A stretch of DNA of 64,000 nucleotides, taken from positions 926,092 to 990,091 of the forward strand of contig VWZF01013053.1 of assembly GCA_013396755.1 (NCBI GenBank). Reading direction: 5' to 3'. Shown piece by piece: positions 40,346 through 54,699 of the stretch (position 1 is its first letter; every line of letters begins with the position of its first letter). The notes under the pieces were generated by a model. The model was not told the origin of the DNA. It was given only the letters and a program-made list of their open reading frames with translations, and did no database searches. Position numbers and translations under genes: made by a program. The DNA comes from Sclerurus mexicanus (Eukaryota > Chordata > Aves > Passeriformes > Furnariidae).

Positions 40346-43300
40346 AAAGCAAATTAGAAAGTCCTCATATCTCTCCACTGGATTTAACCAAGGCAGGGCT
40401 GTGACAGCTAGAGTCAGCGTTTTTGAAAAAATTCTGCTCTCTTGAAAAATTTTGCATCTCTATACAATTCTATGCCACTGTTGTAAACGTTCTGACCTGC
40501 CTTCTTACCAAATTAACCTAAATCCTTTCTATTTTTCAACATTAATGGAATCCTCTAGAGTCCTGCTGATATATATTAAAATATATTTATTGGTTAATTT
40601 GAATTCCAGCATTTTGTACCTCATTTCCCAGTACTTCTGTTATATCTGAACAGCTTGGAGCTTTAGCATTAGAAACTTACAAATTAAGATAAATACATCT
40701 GACAATTATCAGATCAAAACAACTTAACTTTCATTGGAATATATGATTGCAAATTTCCCTTCCTGATGAAAGAGAAAATGAGGACTGTCTGCTTGAAACA
40801 GTTAATTGGATTTGAAAGTACTGTACGTTTCAGCAATTGGTGCAGCTTTTGGTTGGTCAATGACTACTTGACCTCCTGGTTTTCCAACAGACAATTGGTT
40901 TTCATTTCTTGAGGGTCTTTTAAGTCCATAGTTCATGGTGACTTTAAGTTTAATTTTCTGTTAATGATATTATTTTGCTCTTTTAAGATAAAACTTTCTT
41001 GTGATGTGCTGAGCAACAGTGGCAATCCCATTACTGTTTGAGGAAGGACACCTTCTCAAATTGCATTCTTTTAATATTGTCCCTGTATGGTTACGCTATT
41101 TCTAAATGTCATTTTAACACTTTTTCATGTGCATTTAAATGCTCTGCTCCTTGAAAAAAATACAAATACAAAAAAAAAATCAAAAAGCCATTGTGGTCAC
41201 CTGGCCAGTCAAAGCTCCTTTTTAAGTAACTGGGTCCCCATTCTAATCAGCTACTGGTTTAATACCTTCCACTTCAGTGGACTGGCTCTGATTAGAAGTG
41301 GTGTGGGTTAGTTTGGGCCAAGGACATGCCCTACAGGTTTCAGGTTCAATTTCTCTATTTTCAAGCCCATTAAATTTGCATCCACACCGTATAATAGTGC
41401 ACTAAGCCCATCCACACAGCAGGCAGTCTCCTAATGCCAACAACAATTCAGTCCAAGACTGACAGCCCCAGCTCTCTGCTAAACCCGGCCAGTCGATGCT
41501 GGTCCTGCTATGAAGAAGGCTGTAGTTCTTACACCACAGCAGCTTTCCTAATGACTTGAAGCAATAGTTTCTGAGGCATTTTCCCATAAATTTACATAAA
41601 ATGTGTATTTATCTGTTATGTGCCATAAGGATTATTTTACTTCACGTTGCCTTCTCAAGAGGAACTAGAGGCACACCATGCTGGCAGCTCACAGGCTGCA
41701 GTTTCACAGTACAGCCCCACAGCCCTGAGGGTTACCTGCCACCAAGGGGGGCTGCCCTGCTCCTCCTCCACCTCCAACTTCAGTTCACAGGAACAAACCA
41801 CCCACTTCTTTGCTAAGGTTAGTTTTCTGGGGGTTAAGGTTCCTTAAGTGATTTAGAAGGAGACTGAATAAATACCAAGGTGGGATAATAGCAGCAGAGA
41901 GAGCATGTGACTGGCAGTGAAGAACAAAAGTGTTCACAATGAGGTATTCCAAATGTCCACCCATGAAAATGCCTAATATGTTTCTAGAATTGGTTCATAT
42001 ATAAACAAACATATAAATCCAAACATTATCATATACTATACAAATTTTAAAATCTCACAATGAAACATCCTCAAATTCCTTTCCCTATTAATTTTAGAAT
42101 ATACACATTTTCTCTCCTTTCTTGCAGGTCTGTTATCTAATGAAGAGGACAGGTGGATAACGATTAAACACCAGTTTTTACCAATATAAAAATATTTTAA
42201 AACTCATTACTCAGCTTCTCCATTGTTTTAACTAAAATTACTGTTAATAGCTACAAACACTTAAGATTTCTCTCTGGTTTTGAGACTTTTAGAATGTACC
42301 TCCTTCATAGTCTCCAGGGTTAAAACTTTACATCCATATCTCTCCATCCTTCAATGGAATTTCAATCATCATAGATTCAGGTGAATCCAGGAATGTTCGT
42401 TAGTCAAAGTCTATGTTGCAAAATTTGTCATAAAATGGTAAAAAATATGAGATCGAGTGCAATACTGAGTTTCACACACATAGAGTTGTATGCTTGAATG
42501 AATTGAAATGAAATGCAATGTACTGAACATTACAGAATGCTACTGCTGTCCACAATATGTGACTATTCCCTGGGATTTCCTCTCCCTCCTGACCGTTCAG
42601 TATCTGTAAATCACACCATGCACTTTGATATAACTCCTGCCCTGCACAGGTAAGGCCTAAGCAGTTCATTCTGAGGCTTTAATGGAACGCACATAATTTC
42701 AAGACTTTAAACACAGCAATGAAAAATCACTTGGCATGAATTACTGTAATTTATGGCTCATGTTACAGGTACATATAGGAATTCTGAGCAGGACCCCACT
42801 ATGGTAGATTTTAGACAAAGACAGAAAAAGAGGTCATCCTTCCTGTCAGAAAAGGGCAATCTAAATAATATAAATTGTAGATATATCTGTGAGCATAATT
42901 CACTATGCCACAAAATAGCTTGTCAGAAATCCATAGACTGAAATACATTTCCCTAAAACAATGACATGATTTTGAACAATAATGAGCAATTGCATTAAAA
43001 ATAATTAGAAAATCTGTTTCCAAACTGTTCTTGAACCCAACAATTAAAGTATTCATTTCATATAACTTACCCAGATGCAGCAGACAACACTGAGTAAAAG
43101 CCTGTCATGAATTAAAAAACGTTTGAACATAAAGAACACCAAAAACTATGACTTCTTTCTATACCCTCTCAAGTACAGAATGTCCTGTGCACTAGTAGAG
43201 GACATCCTATACTCTAAGACTCTTGAAATGCTATAATTAAAGGTCTGTCAGAGTTTCCATTAAATCCCTGATTTTCAGGGTTTAATTAATAATAACAGTG

Positions 43301-46029
43301 AAAATTAATGTGAGTAGAATTAAAGCCACTGTCATAGTCCTATTGCATGTTAATTCCTGATTTAAAGTCATTACAACATGTGGGACTGATCCAGCTTCTC
43401 CACTTCAGTCAAAACTCCTACAAGGGAAACCTTGTGGTGTAAAATTCCTCACTGGAGACAGCAGATATTTGTCTGAACATAGAAAGTGTGATCAGGCTCT
43501 GAAATACCTATAGCACTATGTAAGTGGGAAGTTAAATCAACATTTCAGAAAGTCAAGAATTGCTGAATTGCAAGAAGTTTTGGAATAAACATCCTAAGCG
43601 CAGTTCAAACTCATACACCCGAAAACCAGTGAACATTCACAATTCCTCAGTCAATTTCTTCCCATTAATTGACTCAGTATAATTTTATTCATTTATCTTT
43701 GAAATATTAGTATTCTTCATTATTTTAATTTTTCTAAGTAAGAATTAAGGGGTTGGCTCCATAACGGAAGATGGAGATCATATGTAAATATCAGGAAATG
43801 GGCTTTCCCTGGAACTACAGGAGCAAATCAGATGTTCTGTTACTGAAACAAAGGCTATTGGCATTTTGGATTTAAGTGAAAATAATCTGGAACACAACAT
43901 TCCATTAGATTATTCTCTGAAAATAAGCAGTGGTATCTAACCATACAACACGAGGAAATTTAATCTTTCACATAAAAGGATCAAATAAAACTACCTCAGT
44001 GTGGAAGTCTAGAGAGGGACCTGGCAGAATACTAGAGGATATTCAGTTCTCTTCAAAGTAAATAGTATTACAGCTGAAAAATGTGAAAGCATGAAATTTT
44101 CTCAACACTGCTGTGAGAAACAGACCCAGAAATACCAGACATGCAAAATACTACAGTGAAGAGCGGAGACCGTACATTCATGAATTGTTAAAAACATTAA
44201 GAATATTTTGTTTCACAAAAGAGCACCTATTATAAAATGCGTATCATGGCCAGATGCCAGACTGATAAGTGGCATTATTTTATCTTACATTAAAACCTAT
44301 GTTGTAAGGCTGTATCACACACTGCAGAGGCTAACAGAGAAAAACAATCAATACTATTTGCTGTTAGGGCTGCTAAGTAGGTCAAGGAAGCTCACAAGTA
44401 AAAAAACTTTATGTTATAAAGAAAAGTGGGAATTTATATTAATGAAACTTGTGGTGTTGCACTACTGAAAAATGAAGTCCAATTAATAAAAAGAATTCAT
44501 ATTATAGAATATATAATGATAAATAATAAACAAAGCAAATAGCAGAGAATATAATCTGGTTTCAGTAAAGCTGGATATATTTGCAACATAACACACAGAG
44601 AGTGATAGAAGATCAGCAATCAAAAAGACTCTGTGTTGCTCTTGTATTTGTACTATCTTGATATCTAAATGTGGGGATCTACTGTTGTCACCATGCAAGC
44701 CACTAAAAGACACAGTCTTCAATCTGCAGAACTTAAAATCTAAACAGATAATACAGACAAAATGTTGGAAAAGAAAGAATTACCACACCTTTACCAACCT
44801 AGAATTGAGGCTATAATTCCAGAGCAACCCAAACCAGAAAAGTAACTGCCAGGCCCTGCCTCTGTCCTCTCTGTGTGCTTCCTACACCACTTGCTGAGCT
44901 GGCCTAGTTCACCATTCCAGCATAAAAATATCCCTGGAAAACTAAGCTCACTTTTGTTACACTGAGGTACTGACATAGATCAGAAAAGGAACAGACAAAT
45001 CCCTGAGGCAGCAAGGGGTACAAATGTGTGGCCAGGTGGGAGAGGATGCAGGGGGAGGACTCGTGCTTTGCGATGAGTCAAACAAAGATTAAGTCATTTA
45101 TCAGAATTCACTCAGAAATTATATGGCATGCATCATATAGGTTTTCAATTATGAGAATAAGTAGCTATAAATAGATCCTGGATGAGTTTAGGATGGACAC
45201 TTCAAGAGACTTTTTAATCCCTAGAGCACCAAAAGTTTGCATCAGCCATCCTATGAGGTTAATAAGAACAAAAATCATAAGGAGATTTTAGATGGAGCTT
45301 TGCATTATATGAGATGGTTGACAGAGATGATAAAGGGTTATGACTTGAAAATTCTAAAATGTCCTTTCAATTCTATGCATTTTGAAATGGCTCAAATAAA
45401 TTTTAACTAAGAGAAACTGAAAAAAGCTCCCACAAGAACACTGTATTGGAGGAAGTTGAATCAAAATGAATGCCAATGTTAAAACTAGGGAAAAGATATG
45501 AATTTAAATGTGCAACCCTTAGGAGTCAAGAATAGTGATCTTTATGTTTTGCTATCATCACTAACGAGTACACAACAGTTTGGCTCTTGGTAGAGACAAA
45601 TTACCAACCAAACCAGAGTAAACTGGACCAGTAATCTGGAGTGTATCTTGTTCTGCTTCAAAATTTAAAGAATTGAGAAACCAACTCAAAACTTTGCAAG
45701 AAGACATAGTTTGCTGTAATCCACATCATGATAAAACAAGGAATATCTCAACCAAAATGGAAAAAGCCAGTAACTGTATATATGCTGAGCTATGAACTCT
45801 TGTGTTCGATTTAAGCTAAGCACCACACCATCACTTTCTCCTCTCTCGTCTTCTCTAATGCTGAAGTCACATGACAAACATCTGGTGATCAAAGTGAAAT
45901 CATGAACTGGATAATTTCTATTTGGATATTACTTTTTGGCTCCACTTATCCCTGCAGCTGGAGCATTTCCTCCCAGCAGCTCTATGCTGTTTTGTGAGCA
46001 ATGCTGGCAAAATGCCACAAATTTATGAG
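40346..46029. other. Intergenic, nothing recognised
   Basis: AT-rich DNA with short A runs (about 41,153-41,179). No gene or named repeat was identified. Confidence 0.55.
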
Positions 46030-46430
46030 AAACTTTGAAGGGGCTTAGTGTTAAAGGCCTCTACTTTCCAATCAGTACAGCTTGAATCAATAGCGCTGCT
46101 GCTAAATGTAAACAGGCATAATGGAAATTTTACAAAGCAACACCATTTGCATGTAACATCAAAACCGGCACAAAGTCCTCTTTCCATAAGAGTGCAAATC
46201 ACATTTAGAGTAAGAACAGAGGGAAAAGCAAGATTACTTTGTGATGATTTGCTGCAAAGTTCACTTGCTTGCTTGATAATGAATTTCAGTCATATTGTCA
46301 TGTACTTCAGGCTTCATCAACAGACTGCTACACTGCCAAAAAATATGATTTTAGCACACCAGAACAAAGGTTATAAAGAGCACACATTAGTATTTGCTTT
46401 TATGCAAGTAATAATTTAAAAAAGTAATAT
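46030..46430. promoter_or_regulatory. Candidate enhancer with clustered SOX- and POU-like sites
   Basis: A perfect octamer ATTTGCAT (46,145-46,152) lies 7 bases after ACAAAG (46,132-46,137). A one-mismatch octamer on the other strand (GTGCAAAT, 46,192), CACAAAG (46,169), ACTTTGT (46,236) and AACAAAGG (46,363) follow. SOX-POU pairing of this kind is typical of SOX2-class enhancers. A 123-codon open frame across the block lacks any known domain. Conservation is untested. Confidence 0.45.
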
Positions 46431-49400
46431 TTTACTAAAAACTCTGCCTAACCACAAATTCGGGAAAAAAGAGAACGAAGGGAGAAAAGATGGAGGATGC
46501 TGCTGGAAGAATGAACATGGACTCAGGTATACGAACTACTGGCTAATTATGTGGTAAGATTTTGATTCCATCAGAAATAATAAATGGAAGAGGTTGCTAA
46601 ATACATTTCCACTGCAAAGGGAAGAAAGCAGTTTCTGGTATGTTGCACTTGTAAAGATCTGAATATTTTTTAGCAATAACTAAAAGACAAACAGCACCTT
46701 CTGCTGTCTCACAAGTAACACTTCAATGTGCTCTCAGAGCAGACATGCTGCTCATGTAAGTACGAATTAAGGTACTCCCAGAGAAAGCCTTATGCTCAGT
46801 ACATGCCATGCTCTAGTGTGCTGGAAGGCCTTCCAAACACAACACACACATTATCCGCAGGCACTCCAGATGGCAGGCAGTGTGGATGGGAGGTGAAAAG
46901 TCCAGGAAGCACATCATCCTCATGGCAGCTCCACGTGTGCTTTTTAACAGCTTTGCACACTAAAAGCAACTGGCTGAGTAGGGACAAGCAGCCTTCTCCT
47001 GGCTTTTGCACACATACGAAAGCACGGCCCAGCTGTAAGGAATTAGAGGATGTGCTGGTCAGGTCAGGTTACAGAAGCTGTAGCACACAACAGGGATATC
47101 CAGATTTGGTGCCTCAAATTCCCATGTGTTACAAGTTACGGTACTACACAGCTCTCTGTCCCTCTCCTCTCCTCTTACATTTAGCCTCTGGCTGCTTCTG
47201 CTCATAGAGCTGCTGTTCCCAAGCCCATGGCTATGCTTTTGAATTAGGAGGAGGAACTGGATATGGAGGCAGAGAACAGTTGCTTTTACTGGCGCTCTTG
47301 TAAAGAATTTGCTGGGAATTCTTAAAGAAAACTGTCCTTCTCAGACTAGAAACCTTTTGTGGGAGTTTACCAATTTTAATGAAACTTTCAGAGTGAAAAG
47401 TATCTCAAGTCTAAGACAGGATTTTTGACATGACGAGAGGCATGGCCAGTATCCCAGGATATAGGTACTATCCTGGAATATCAAAGACAAAACATTCCAG
47501 TGAGTAAAGTTGTAAATACAGCACAGTACTTAGTAGAATACCTACATTTTCCACATTGTTGTCAATACAGGAGCTGCTTGGGTGCATGAGACTGCCGGTT
47601 GCTGACTCAGGTTATGCCCTGTACAACACTGACACCATCCACAGAAACCATCTTTTCTGAGAACATCAGATACACAGAGCTGGGTGAGTGCCCAGCATGC
47701 CTCGAAACCTCAGCCTTAGGGAAGTTGTAAATAGGAACTTATCACGAGCATAGAGAAGCAATGACTGGAAAGTTGCCTAAGGACTGTGAAAGTGCTCTCA
47801 TAACATCCATTTGATAATGTAGTTACTCCAATGGCTCTAGTGAAATTATCCTTACTTTAACAGGAGTTAGAGAAAAATGAAGCTGCTTAAACTGTAAAAA
47901 CCTACCCTGTACATCTTATAATGCAAATTAAATTAAAAAAACCCATGGAAATAGTCCAAAGAACTTTCTCTGCATGTGGCTGTAAGTCATTTAAGTCATT
48001 CAGTGAGACGGGATAATGACCATTACTTTTCACTTGGCCAGTTCATATTGTGACACTGGGAGAAAGACAGTCTGTCAAGTTTTTGTCTGCAGTGCCTAAT
48101 TTTTCACCACACTGCTCCTGCCCTCCCTCCATTGTGTCAGGAGTGCATTAGGTGTTGGAAGGGCAACAAGAGGCTCAACCAGTGGGTGGAGAGGCTGGAG
48201 GAGGGGGATTGAATTGTAGGCAGCCTGCAGAGTCTGCTGGAAAGGCTGTGCTGTCTCTCCTCATGGCTGATATGTATCTATGTCCCCATGCCATATTACA
48301 TGGAGGGGATTAGAAATAGGATTTCTGATATTTCAGCTGACATGCCAAAAGGGATAATTTCACACAACTGTCTATGTTGCAACCTAAAATCAAATATTCT
48401 ACATTTTAAAGGGGTTGTATGTATCTCACCTGTACTCCTAGGCTCAGAACCTTTTTCTGCAATGATACAGCAATGAAAAGCACTTCAAAGTGGCTAATTC
48501 ATAGATAATGTTTTCTATCTAGGTGTACCTTAATCACTCCCTAATGACTTAAATGAGCACATGAAATGGCAGTAAGTGTTAAAATACCTCTGAAATCTAT
48601 GTGTTTCACAGTTTGGATGATCTTAGAAGTTTGGCAGATCTTTTGAAAACCAAAAATCTTACAGTATTGGGGGGGGGGGGGGTTATTTTTTAGCCAAGGC
48701 CAAGAAAATAAAGAAGCAAATTAACAGAAAAATAAGTATAAGGTATCAAGGTCGCCGACTATAAATATAAATAATGCTGCTCCACATAAATCTTAAACAG
48801 CTTACTGCAATTACTAATATAAATTTACAGTATTTACAAGATTAATCTTTTTAAAGAAAATTACAGGATCATAATATCAAACAAGATTATGTTATGTCCT
48901 ATATAGCATTTTACTTTACACATAGCAGTAACACGACAGCAAATACGTACTTTGGAGATACCGAGTAACTATTGCATGAAGATAGTGACACTCCATGCCA
49001 AATACTAAGCACAGCAACAAGTCTTGGGCCATCTGATCTCCCCATACAAAACACTTTGTTAAACCCTTGATGGGCATGAGAAACAAATCTCCCAGCAAAG
49101 ACAAGTAAGATCACCATAAGAATCCAGGTAGTAGTTTAGACCAATAGACACCCTTCTTCTGGAGCACTGAAGAGTGCTAAAAATATCAAGGAGAAACTTT
49201 TGCTTGCTAAAATTTCTAGGTAGTAAAGAAAACCAAGCTCACTTTCCCTTCCAAAAGTCTAAAAACATGTGATTTATGCCAATATTTTAACATGGCCTTG
49301 TACAACAGAACAAATACGCTGAAGAGAAGCCCAGTTTGGGCCTGCAATTATATATCTGAGCACACATTAAGATGCTGTTCTCAGAAGATAAGCTCCATCT

Positions 49401-52400
49401 CATCCTGCTGCACTGTGTGTAACTTCTACTTCCACTGACCCATCAATAGATACCGTTTGCAGCAAAGGGACCATGCACATGTCCCTCTAACAGACAACAA
49501 AAGACCTTGGTTCTCAGGAGGACGTTCCTATCCCTTTCTCTTCTGCAGCTCCCCAAGCAAAAGCTGTTGCCTTGACAACTCTGGGGGATTCTCTGGCTCC
49601 ACCTGTGCCAGTAGGAGGAAGGTCAATTTCCTTCCACAGAATACAGAACTGCTAAGACATAAACCATTAAGTGTTCTGATTTCTTCAGTACTGGCAAAAT
49701 GGGGAAGAAAATGAAGAAACTTACCACAGATACAGGATTTTATAAGCAAGAAGCAGCAGGATTCAGGCACTGAAGATTCACAGATACAAGTGGGGAACAG
49801 AAGCAATTGCAGTTGCTCGAGACTTTAGCAAAGAGCTGGGAATGGCCGTGGTCCTTCTCTTCAACCAGCTTCTGGCTTTCCATGGCATTGCCCTTGCTGC
49901 ACCATTACACTCTTTATAAAGAAAGTGACAAAAAAACACAAACAAAAGGAAAACATTAAAAGAAAAATAAAAACAATCCATTTGCAGTTTTCACTGCTTT
50001 TGCATATAATTTTTTACAATATTAAGGAGGACTAACTTTATTTCAAATTTTGTGCCCCATTTTTTTTTTTTTGAGTTTAACTCTGGTTCAAATAAATGTA
50101 TTTCTGAAGGAAAAAAGAAGACAAGAAAACTGATCGTCAGGAAAGAGATCACAGAACAATAGTCAGAGGCTGTTCATATGTAACAGAGAAAACTATAAGC
50201 ATGCTGCCTTGATTTTTCTGTGTCCTGTAACTGATCTGAGGGCTACTCAGCTATGGAATATTCAGCTCTGTGGCCATCCTGTCACATCTCACCACATCCA
50301 TAAGGAACATCACATCCATTGAAAGTCACAGCTCATATATTGAAACAGATATGCTGTTGTAATATTTAAATTCTTCTGTACCTTAAGTACATACAATGGG
50401 TTTTGGCTTTACTCTCAAACTCTTTTATCCTTTAAGGGTTAGTCAAAGCACAGGCTTTGTGTAGTGCCAGCAGATACCCAACCATAACAGGTTATTTGCA
50501 TCCTTTACCAGAAGGAAATTGTTTTAGAAAGTATCCCTTAGTAAGTATAGCTGGATTTTTAGAGTCAATAGAAGCCAAAAGTACAGGAGAAGCTACTTGC
50601 AACTTCAGGGTGCCAATAGAATCTGTAACAAAAAGCAGTGCACTCTGTATTCCCAAAAGACTGCAGTGTACCAACTTCTGACAAAAGCACCTAACACCAC
50701 TGCAGCTCTAACATGCATTTATTAGTGTATTGTATTTTATTCAAGGAAAGCAGAGACAAAGGCTACCGTAGTAACCCTTCTGCTGGAAGATAAATTTAAC
50801 ATGCAACCAGGTATGACCAGGCTCATGATACACCAACCTGCAAGTCAAACTAATAGCATTTCTATTTTAAGCTAAATGGAAGGGGATTAGGGTAAGAAAA
50901 CTCCCCCTATTGACAACTGACATTGTTTATTACATAAAAGGTAATTGCTTAGAGAAGATTCCATCTCCTTTTGCTGCAGAAAATATCCTAGTTTGCTGTT
51001 AACCCTTCTCCCATTACAGTGCAGCCACACTGGTACCACTGCTCATAGAAGCATAGAGAGCCTTCTGCATGATTGAGGGCAAGAACTTTGTAATGCACTA
51101 CCTTTATCTGTCATATTTTGGTCTACAGCAGTAAATTTTGTATGCCTCTACTGACTACTCCCTGGAAATATGGTAAAGATGTGGCCTTTTATACAAAGAT
51201 AAGGTACACAGAAATGATATCCAGAGAAAATATGGTAATAGAAAAGAACAGGCTCAAACAACAATGAACAGCTCACAGTCAAATCCAAAAGCATTAGAAG
51301 ATTTCAGGCTGTATTGGTAGAGTACAAATCCATCTTGGATCAAATTATTCACCCATTTACTGTGGTCTCTTGCTTGGCCTGGCAATTAGTTCAACTGTGG
51401 AATGCTACTTATGAGTACATTTACAACCCCCACATATTCTCTACAGCACCAATGGACTTTGGAAAGGAAGAACTTACAGGCTACCCACGTAAACAAAGCA
51501 GCAATTACTTTCATAGAAGTACTAAAGTTGTGCCTGAGATTAAAAAGCAAATAAAAAATGCTAATTTCTTAACTTCTGTTCTGGGCAATGTGAGGGAATT
51601 CACTTCACCTCTTCATGCTTCTGTTTTGTCATCTCTAAACCAAGGATCCTGCTACTGCCCTGACAGGACTCTCTGCCTATTTTTTGGCTCTGACAGGGTC
51701 CTGAATTTTTCTGATATGCGTAACATACACGTGGAGCTTGGTAATTCCAAGCATTCTTGTAAGACAACGGTCTCTCGTTAGGCCATCTTAACATGGACAA
51801 AGCTGATCTGCCAAGCAAAAAGTTATGTTAGCAAAATTCACTTGGGCAAGACAACATCCACAAACAGGGAAAAAACAAATCTGATCTTTAACACATTCTT
51901 GAGGAACTCACCTGAGCAGACAGAAGGTCAACAATAATGTCAGTGGATGGGCCTTGTCTGCAGGAAAAGATTTTTCCATTCTGTTTAAGAAACAAAGAGA
52001 AGGAAAAAGCTATTTTTAGAATTACCATTTGAAATGCCTGTTGGAAAAATTATGAAAAGCAAAAGTGTATTTTGCCCTCTTTTTTCCTACCAGTCCTGAT
52101 TCATCATTGCCTGACACAAGTTTAACAACTTACAGTAAAACATTGCCATTAGTTTAATCCCTCAGGCATGTAAGCTACTTTGTACAGGCGTAAATAAACT
52201 GCTTTATGCTAAGCAGTCTCAGTCTCTTCCCCAAAACTGTTAAAAGTAATTTTGGATATAATTAGCAACCCCTGAGAATGCAATTATTCTATAACTGGCA
52301 AATTTGCAGCAAAGATTCCCCTTCTATCATATCAGTTTTAAACCAAAAGGTCATTTTGGCTAATAGGTTCTACGACTTTACCTCTCTCTCCTCCCTAAAG

Positions 52401-54329
52401 GTAAAAGCTTGAGTTAAAATGTGATACCTTAGAGGAAAGGAACATGTTTTCTTACAGTGTTTTAGCAAAGTACTACAACTATGACTTACATGAAAAACTT
52501 CTGAAGGCAAAAGTGCAGTTTGGTTTCTCAAAGCAAATCCTTGGCTTGACTCCCAAATTCCTCAGAAGGCCAATACTTATTCCATTAAACAAAAGGCTGA
52601 TTTTTAACAAGTTTTGTGCTTGAGTCTGTAGGATTTGCTCAACTAAGGCACAGTGCCGCATTTTCTTTTGCATTTGCCTGCTTCCACTCAGTGTAAGCAG
52701 GCCCTTAGTTGCCTTTCAGCTGACTAGTGTCAATGATAATAACAATACATTTTTATTTTTAGACCACTCAAAGCTAAAGGCAAGTTAGCTCTGCATACGT
52801 ATGCATGCACACACAAATGTAAGTAATATCTGAACATTTCCAAAGGACAACAAGTCCTTTCGGAATAGTAATGAATAGAGAAATCATCTTGTGCCCTGCA
52901 TGAGATAGGTGCATTTTAAAATTTTTCTATATAGCTTCCATGAAAATTGGCCCCTAAGCAAGGGTGTGAGTCATTGATGAATACAGCTCTAAGGCTTCAC
53001 GCTGTGCAGCAAGAGCTGTAAAAGGCATTAGAGGAACAGAGGGGAGGAGGAGGAGAGAGAGAGAGGGTTAGGAGGTTATTAAATAAAACCTAGTAATGGT
53101 TTTACATGAACATTTTCGGAGCAGTGTTTGGCAAACGCACATCCCGACCCACCGGCCAGTGCCCTTTGCTGGGCAGTGCACGGAGGGGCTGCACAGACCC
53201 CCCCCCACATCACTTCTGCCTGCACCAAAGGCACTGCTGGCACAGCCCCTTGCAGGGCTGGGTGGAAACTCAGGTCCTGCAGGTGAAATAAATTACCCTA
53301 CGCAATGATTTATAGGAACTTTTCAAATTAGTATTGCAGTGAAAGGATGGGGTTTTCCTCCTCTGCACCCGCCTCCACCACTGGGCTGTACCAGCAAAAC
53401 CGCAGCCTTTGCCAGCACAACTATGCAAAAAGTAGAGAACAGGCCAAAGAGTACCTACTGTTGACCAATTTAAACTTCCTCAAACTTCAGAGGTATTTCC
53501 TTCTGGCTCATAATTGTTCATTTGTTTGTTTTTTTTCCTAAGACCATTGTATTAAATTGCAGTTGTTCATTGGTTAGAAATAGAGTATACAAAACTGATA
53601 ACCTGGATTATGAGCTATTCTCCCTTGTATGCAACTGCATTTCTCCTGTCTGAGTCAGGAGATCCAGATCTCAATAGAGACATGAGATTTTTAGTCAACA
53701 CATACATCATTATCATGCCAAATCTCCCACCCCTCAGACCTCCTGCATGTGCTGATCTCACACTGACTTGTGCAGTCCCCTCAATCTCTTCCAATTTTTG
53801 CTTCTTCCATTGTGTCTGCACCCATCTGAAAAAAAAGATACACTGTGGGCCATTATATCCCATTATCAAACACCCTGTGACTTGCAGGTTCACATGGGAA
53901 ATTTACAAAAAAAACTGATTAAATGCCACTAACTGGCTACACTGGGTTAGTTATAAATAATCCACTAACCCTTTAAATGAGCCTTTTTTCAGTAGACAGC
54001 TCAGATGTACAGTCAGGAAAAAATGTTTTCCTGTATTTTAGATAACAAAAGTATCACTTGTTAGAAAGCAAATTGTAATTGAAATATTTATTTTCACATA
54101 GATAACCATTTAAGGAGCTCAGGCATAAACAAAAAAAAAAAGATTTTTTTTTTACAGGCACAAGAGGAGCTTTAAGTCTTTTAAAGGACAGAAACAGTGG
54201 TTTTACATTTAGGCAATTTGAACAAATGAGCACAGTAGTCTATATAACTAAAAATTCAATTCATAAGGAATGTTAGCACGAAAACAGTATGCCATGTTAC
54301 AAGTACTTTTGTTTCTCTAACACCTTTTA
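46431..54329. other. Intergenic desert segment, no gene recognised
   Basis: AT-rich DNA containing a G14 run (48,669-48,682), a small GA-repeat (about 53,040-53,066) and a moderately GC-rich patch at about 53,115-53,275. Open frames at 46,728-47,207 and 51,314-51,781 (159 and 155 codons) have no domain and are near the longest expected by chance here. Confidence 0.55.
48669..48682 (+). repeat. G14 homopolymer
   Basis: Fourteen consecutive G residues in AT-rich DNA, similar to the G12 run next to the assembly gap. Confidence 0.97.
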
Positions 54330-54482
54330 AAAAAAGAGCTAGAATTAAAAACAAAAACCCCAAATACCCACCAAGAGACCAAAACAACAACAAACCAAAC
54401 AAAAATGACAAAAAAACAAACAACCACCAACAACAAAAAAAAACCAACACAAAACCCCAAAACAACCTTGTGTGTGTGTGTG
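54330..54482. repeat. A/C-only low-complexity tract followed by a TG repeat
   Basis: From about 54,341 to 54,467 the + strand is almost entirely A and C with words like CAACAACAAA and AAAACCCCAAAA, followed by (TG)7. The minus strand therefore reads as a hydrophobic, membrane-like open frame of up to 127 codons, which is a composition artefact. Confidence 0.9.
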
Positions 54483-54599
54483 CATTTATATATTTAGGAA
54501 TAGGAATTCTATATTCCCTCTTAACTGAGTAGTCGATAACTGCTGCTGTTTTAAAAAAGACACCAACAAAACCCCCCTGAAATCCACAGACACGCAGCA

Positions 54600-54610
54600 C
54601 CATCTGGTGG
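54600..54610 (-). promoter_or_regulatory. CTCF-like core site
   Basis: The + strand word CCATCTGGTGG fits the reverse form of the CTCF core (CCMYCTNNTGG); read on the minus strand it is CCACCAGATGG. Single motif matches have a high chance rate. Confidence 0.3.
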
Positions 54611-54699
54611 ATTAGCAGGTCTGGCAAACAGCTCTGCATTTACAGAACACATCACCACAGGCAGGAGAAGGGAGAAGTCATACAAACAAAAGCGAATCA

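Noticed and set aside
46728..47207. 159-codon open frame
   Set aside because: No domain or codon pattern, no splice or start context; length fits the chance maximum for 64 kb of AT-rich sequence.
51314..51781. 155-codon open frame
   Set aside because: No recognisable family; chance open stretch in AT-rich DNA.
54256..54639. Minus-strand hydrophobic, membrane-like frame of 127 codons
   Set aside because: It is the complement of an A/C-only low-complexity tract, so the phenylalanine and leucine-rich protein is an artefact.
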